The notes beneath the pieces were generated by a model, which did no database searches, was not told the origin of the DNA, and saw only the letters and a list, made by a program, of their open reading frames with translations. DNA of 57,799 nucleotides. It comes from an uncultured Pelagibacteraceae bacterium. GTDB lineage: Bacteria > Pseudomonadota > Alphaproteobacteria > Pelagibacterales > Pelagibacteraceae. A program made the translations under genes and the position numbers. The number at the start of each line of letters is the position of its first letter. Within the stretch, counting starts at the first letter, position 1. Where the stretch lies: positions 1 through 57,799 of the forward strand of contig CABYRT010000001.1 of assembly GCA_902521355.1 (NCBI GenBank). Reading direction: 5' to 3'. This document shows, one piece after another, positions 57,666 through 57,799 of the stretch.

Positions 57666-57799
57666 TTATTTTTCTACATTCAATAAAGCAAATCTTTTAA
57701 ATTTTTCTTCAAGTTTTATTTTGTTATTATTTGCAAAGTCTTTTATTGCTTTTTCAACACTTTCAATTTTTGTAATACCTGCAAAATCATCACAAACAA
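57666..57799 (-). CDS. Unidentified protein, C-terminal 43 residues
   Basis: An open frame enters from the right edge on the minus strand and stops at TAA (57666-57668). The 43 visible residues (including CDDFAGITKIESVEKAI and a lysine-rich end) form two likely helices. The DDFxGIxxxxxAIxxF pattern faintly recalls the C-termini of TylF-type methyltransferases, but this is too short to assign. It is convergent with lpd. Confidence 0.5.
   Translation of the reverse strand, partial: VCDDFAGITKIESVEKAIKDFANNNKIKLEEKFKRFALLNVEK

Overview
The window is a very AT-rich, tightly packed bacterial chromosome segment, and every protein in it looks like the SAR11 clade (Candidatus Pelagibacter, Alphaproteobacteria). 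The reasons are the extreme A/T codon bias with Lys/Asn/Ile-rich proteins, intergenic gaps mostly under 30 bp, a dmdC-dmdB-dmdA set for DMSP demethylation with a 369-residue DmdA, the ffh-rpsP-trmD-rplS-leuCDB order, and TRAP/ABC uptake systems. There are no insertion sequences, prophage genes, CRISPR arrays, rRNAs or recognisable tRNAs. No gap between genes exceeds 300 bp.

Layout. (1) 1-3472: cytochrome c maturation, end of ccmC then ccmD, ccmE, ccmF, ccmG, ccmH, followed by a PagL-like outer-membrane lipid A deacylase relative. (2) 3981-9918: a 2-hydroxyacid/2-oxoacid block with two tandem FMN-dependent L-2-hydroxyacid dehydrogenases, an aminotransferase, a GlcD/DLD-type FAD dehydrogenase and a glyoxylate-reductase-like enzyme. 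(3) 10024-17875: an alcohol dehydrogenase and a carbohydrate/polyol ABC importer with two non-identical ATPases, then an amidase. (4) 18002-22877: a TakP-type TRAP transporter with enlarged membrane subunits. (5) 22874-26990, minus strand: a PanE-like reductase, an oxalate-CoA-ligase-like synthetase and a Ggt-family hydrolase that looks more like an oxamate amidohydrolase. Divergent from these, 27021-30532 encodes an MFS and an EamA transporter, an alpha/beta hydrolase and an unknown exported protein. (6) 30525-32266, minus: ftsY and dapF. (7) 32310-38674: a structured RNA directly before ffh, then ffh-rpsP-trmD-rplS-leuC-leuD-leuB. (8) 38707-43270: dmdC-dmdB-dmdA. (9) 43285-57662: asd and a TCA-cycle run sdhCDAB-mmsA-mdh-sucCDAB-lpd. 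The window ends in the 3' part of a minus-strand gene.

How it fits together. TRAP and ABC systems import small organic acids and carbohydrates or polyols. The hydroxyacid dehydrogenases pass electrons to the respiratory chain and yield 2-oxo acids for transamination or the TCA cycle. DMSP is demethylated and processed via CoA thioesters, giving reduced sulfur and carbon that enters the adjacent TCA run.

The observations I rate highest are: loss of both heme-b ligand histidines in SdhC and SdhD while the quinone-site residues are kept; a compact pseudoknot-capable RNA ending five bases before the ffh start codon; an ABC importer whose ATPase defects all fall in one composite site; a possible oxamate-oxalate-oxalyl-CoA gene pair; and TRAP membrane subunits with large unexplained extensions.
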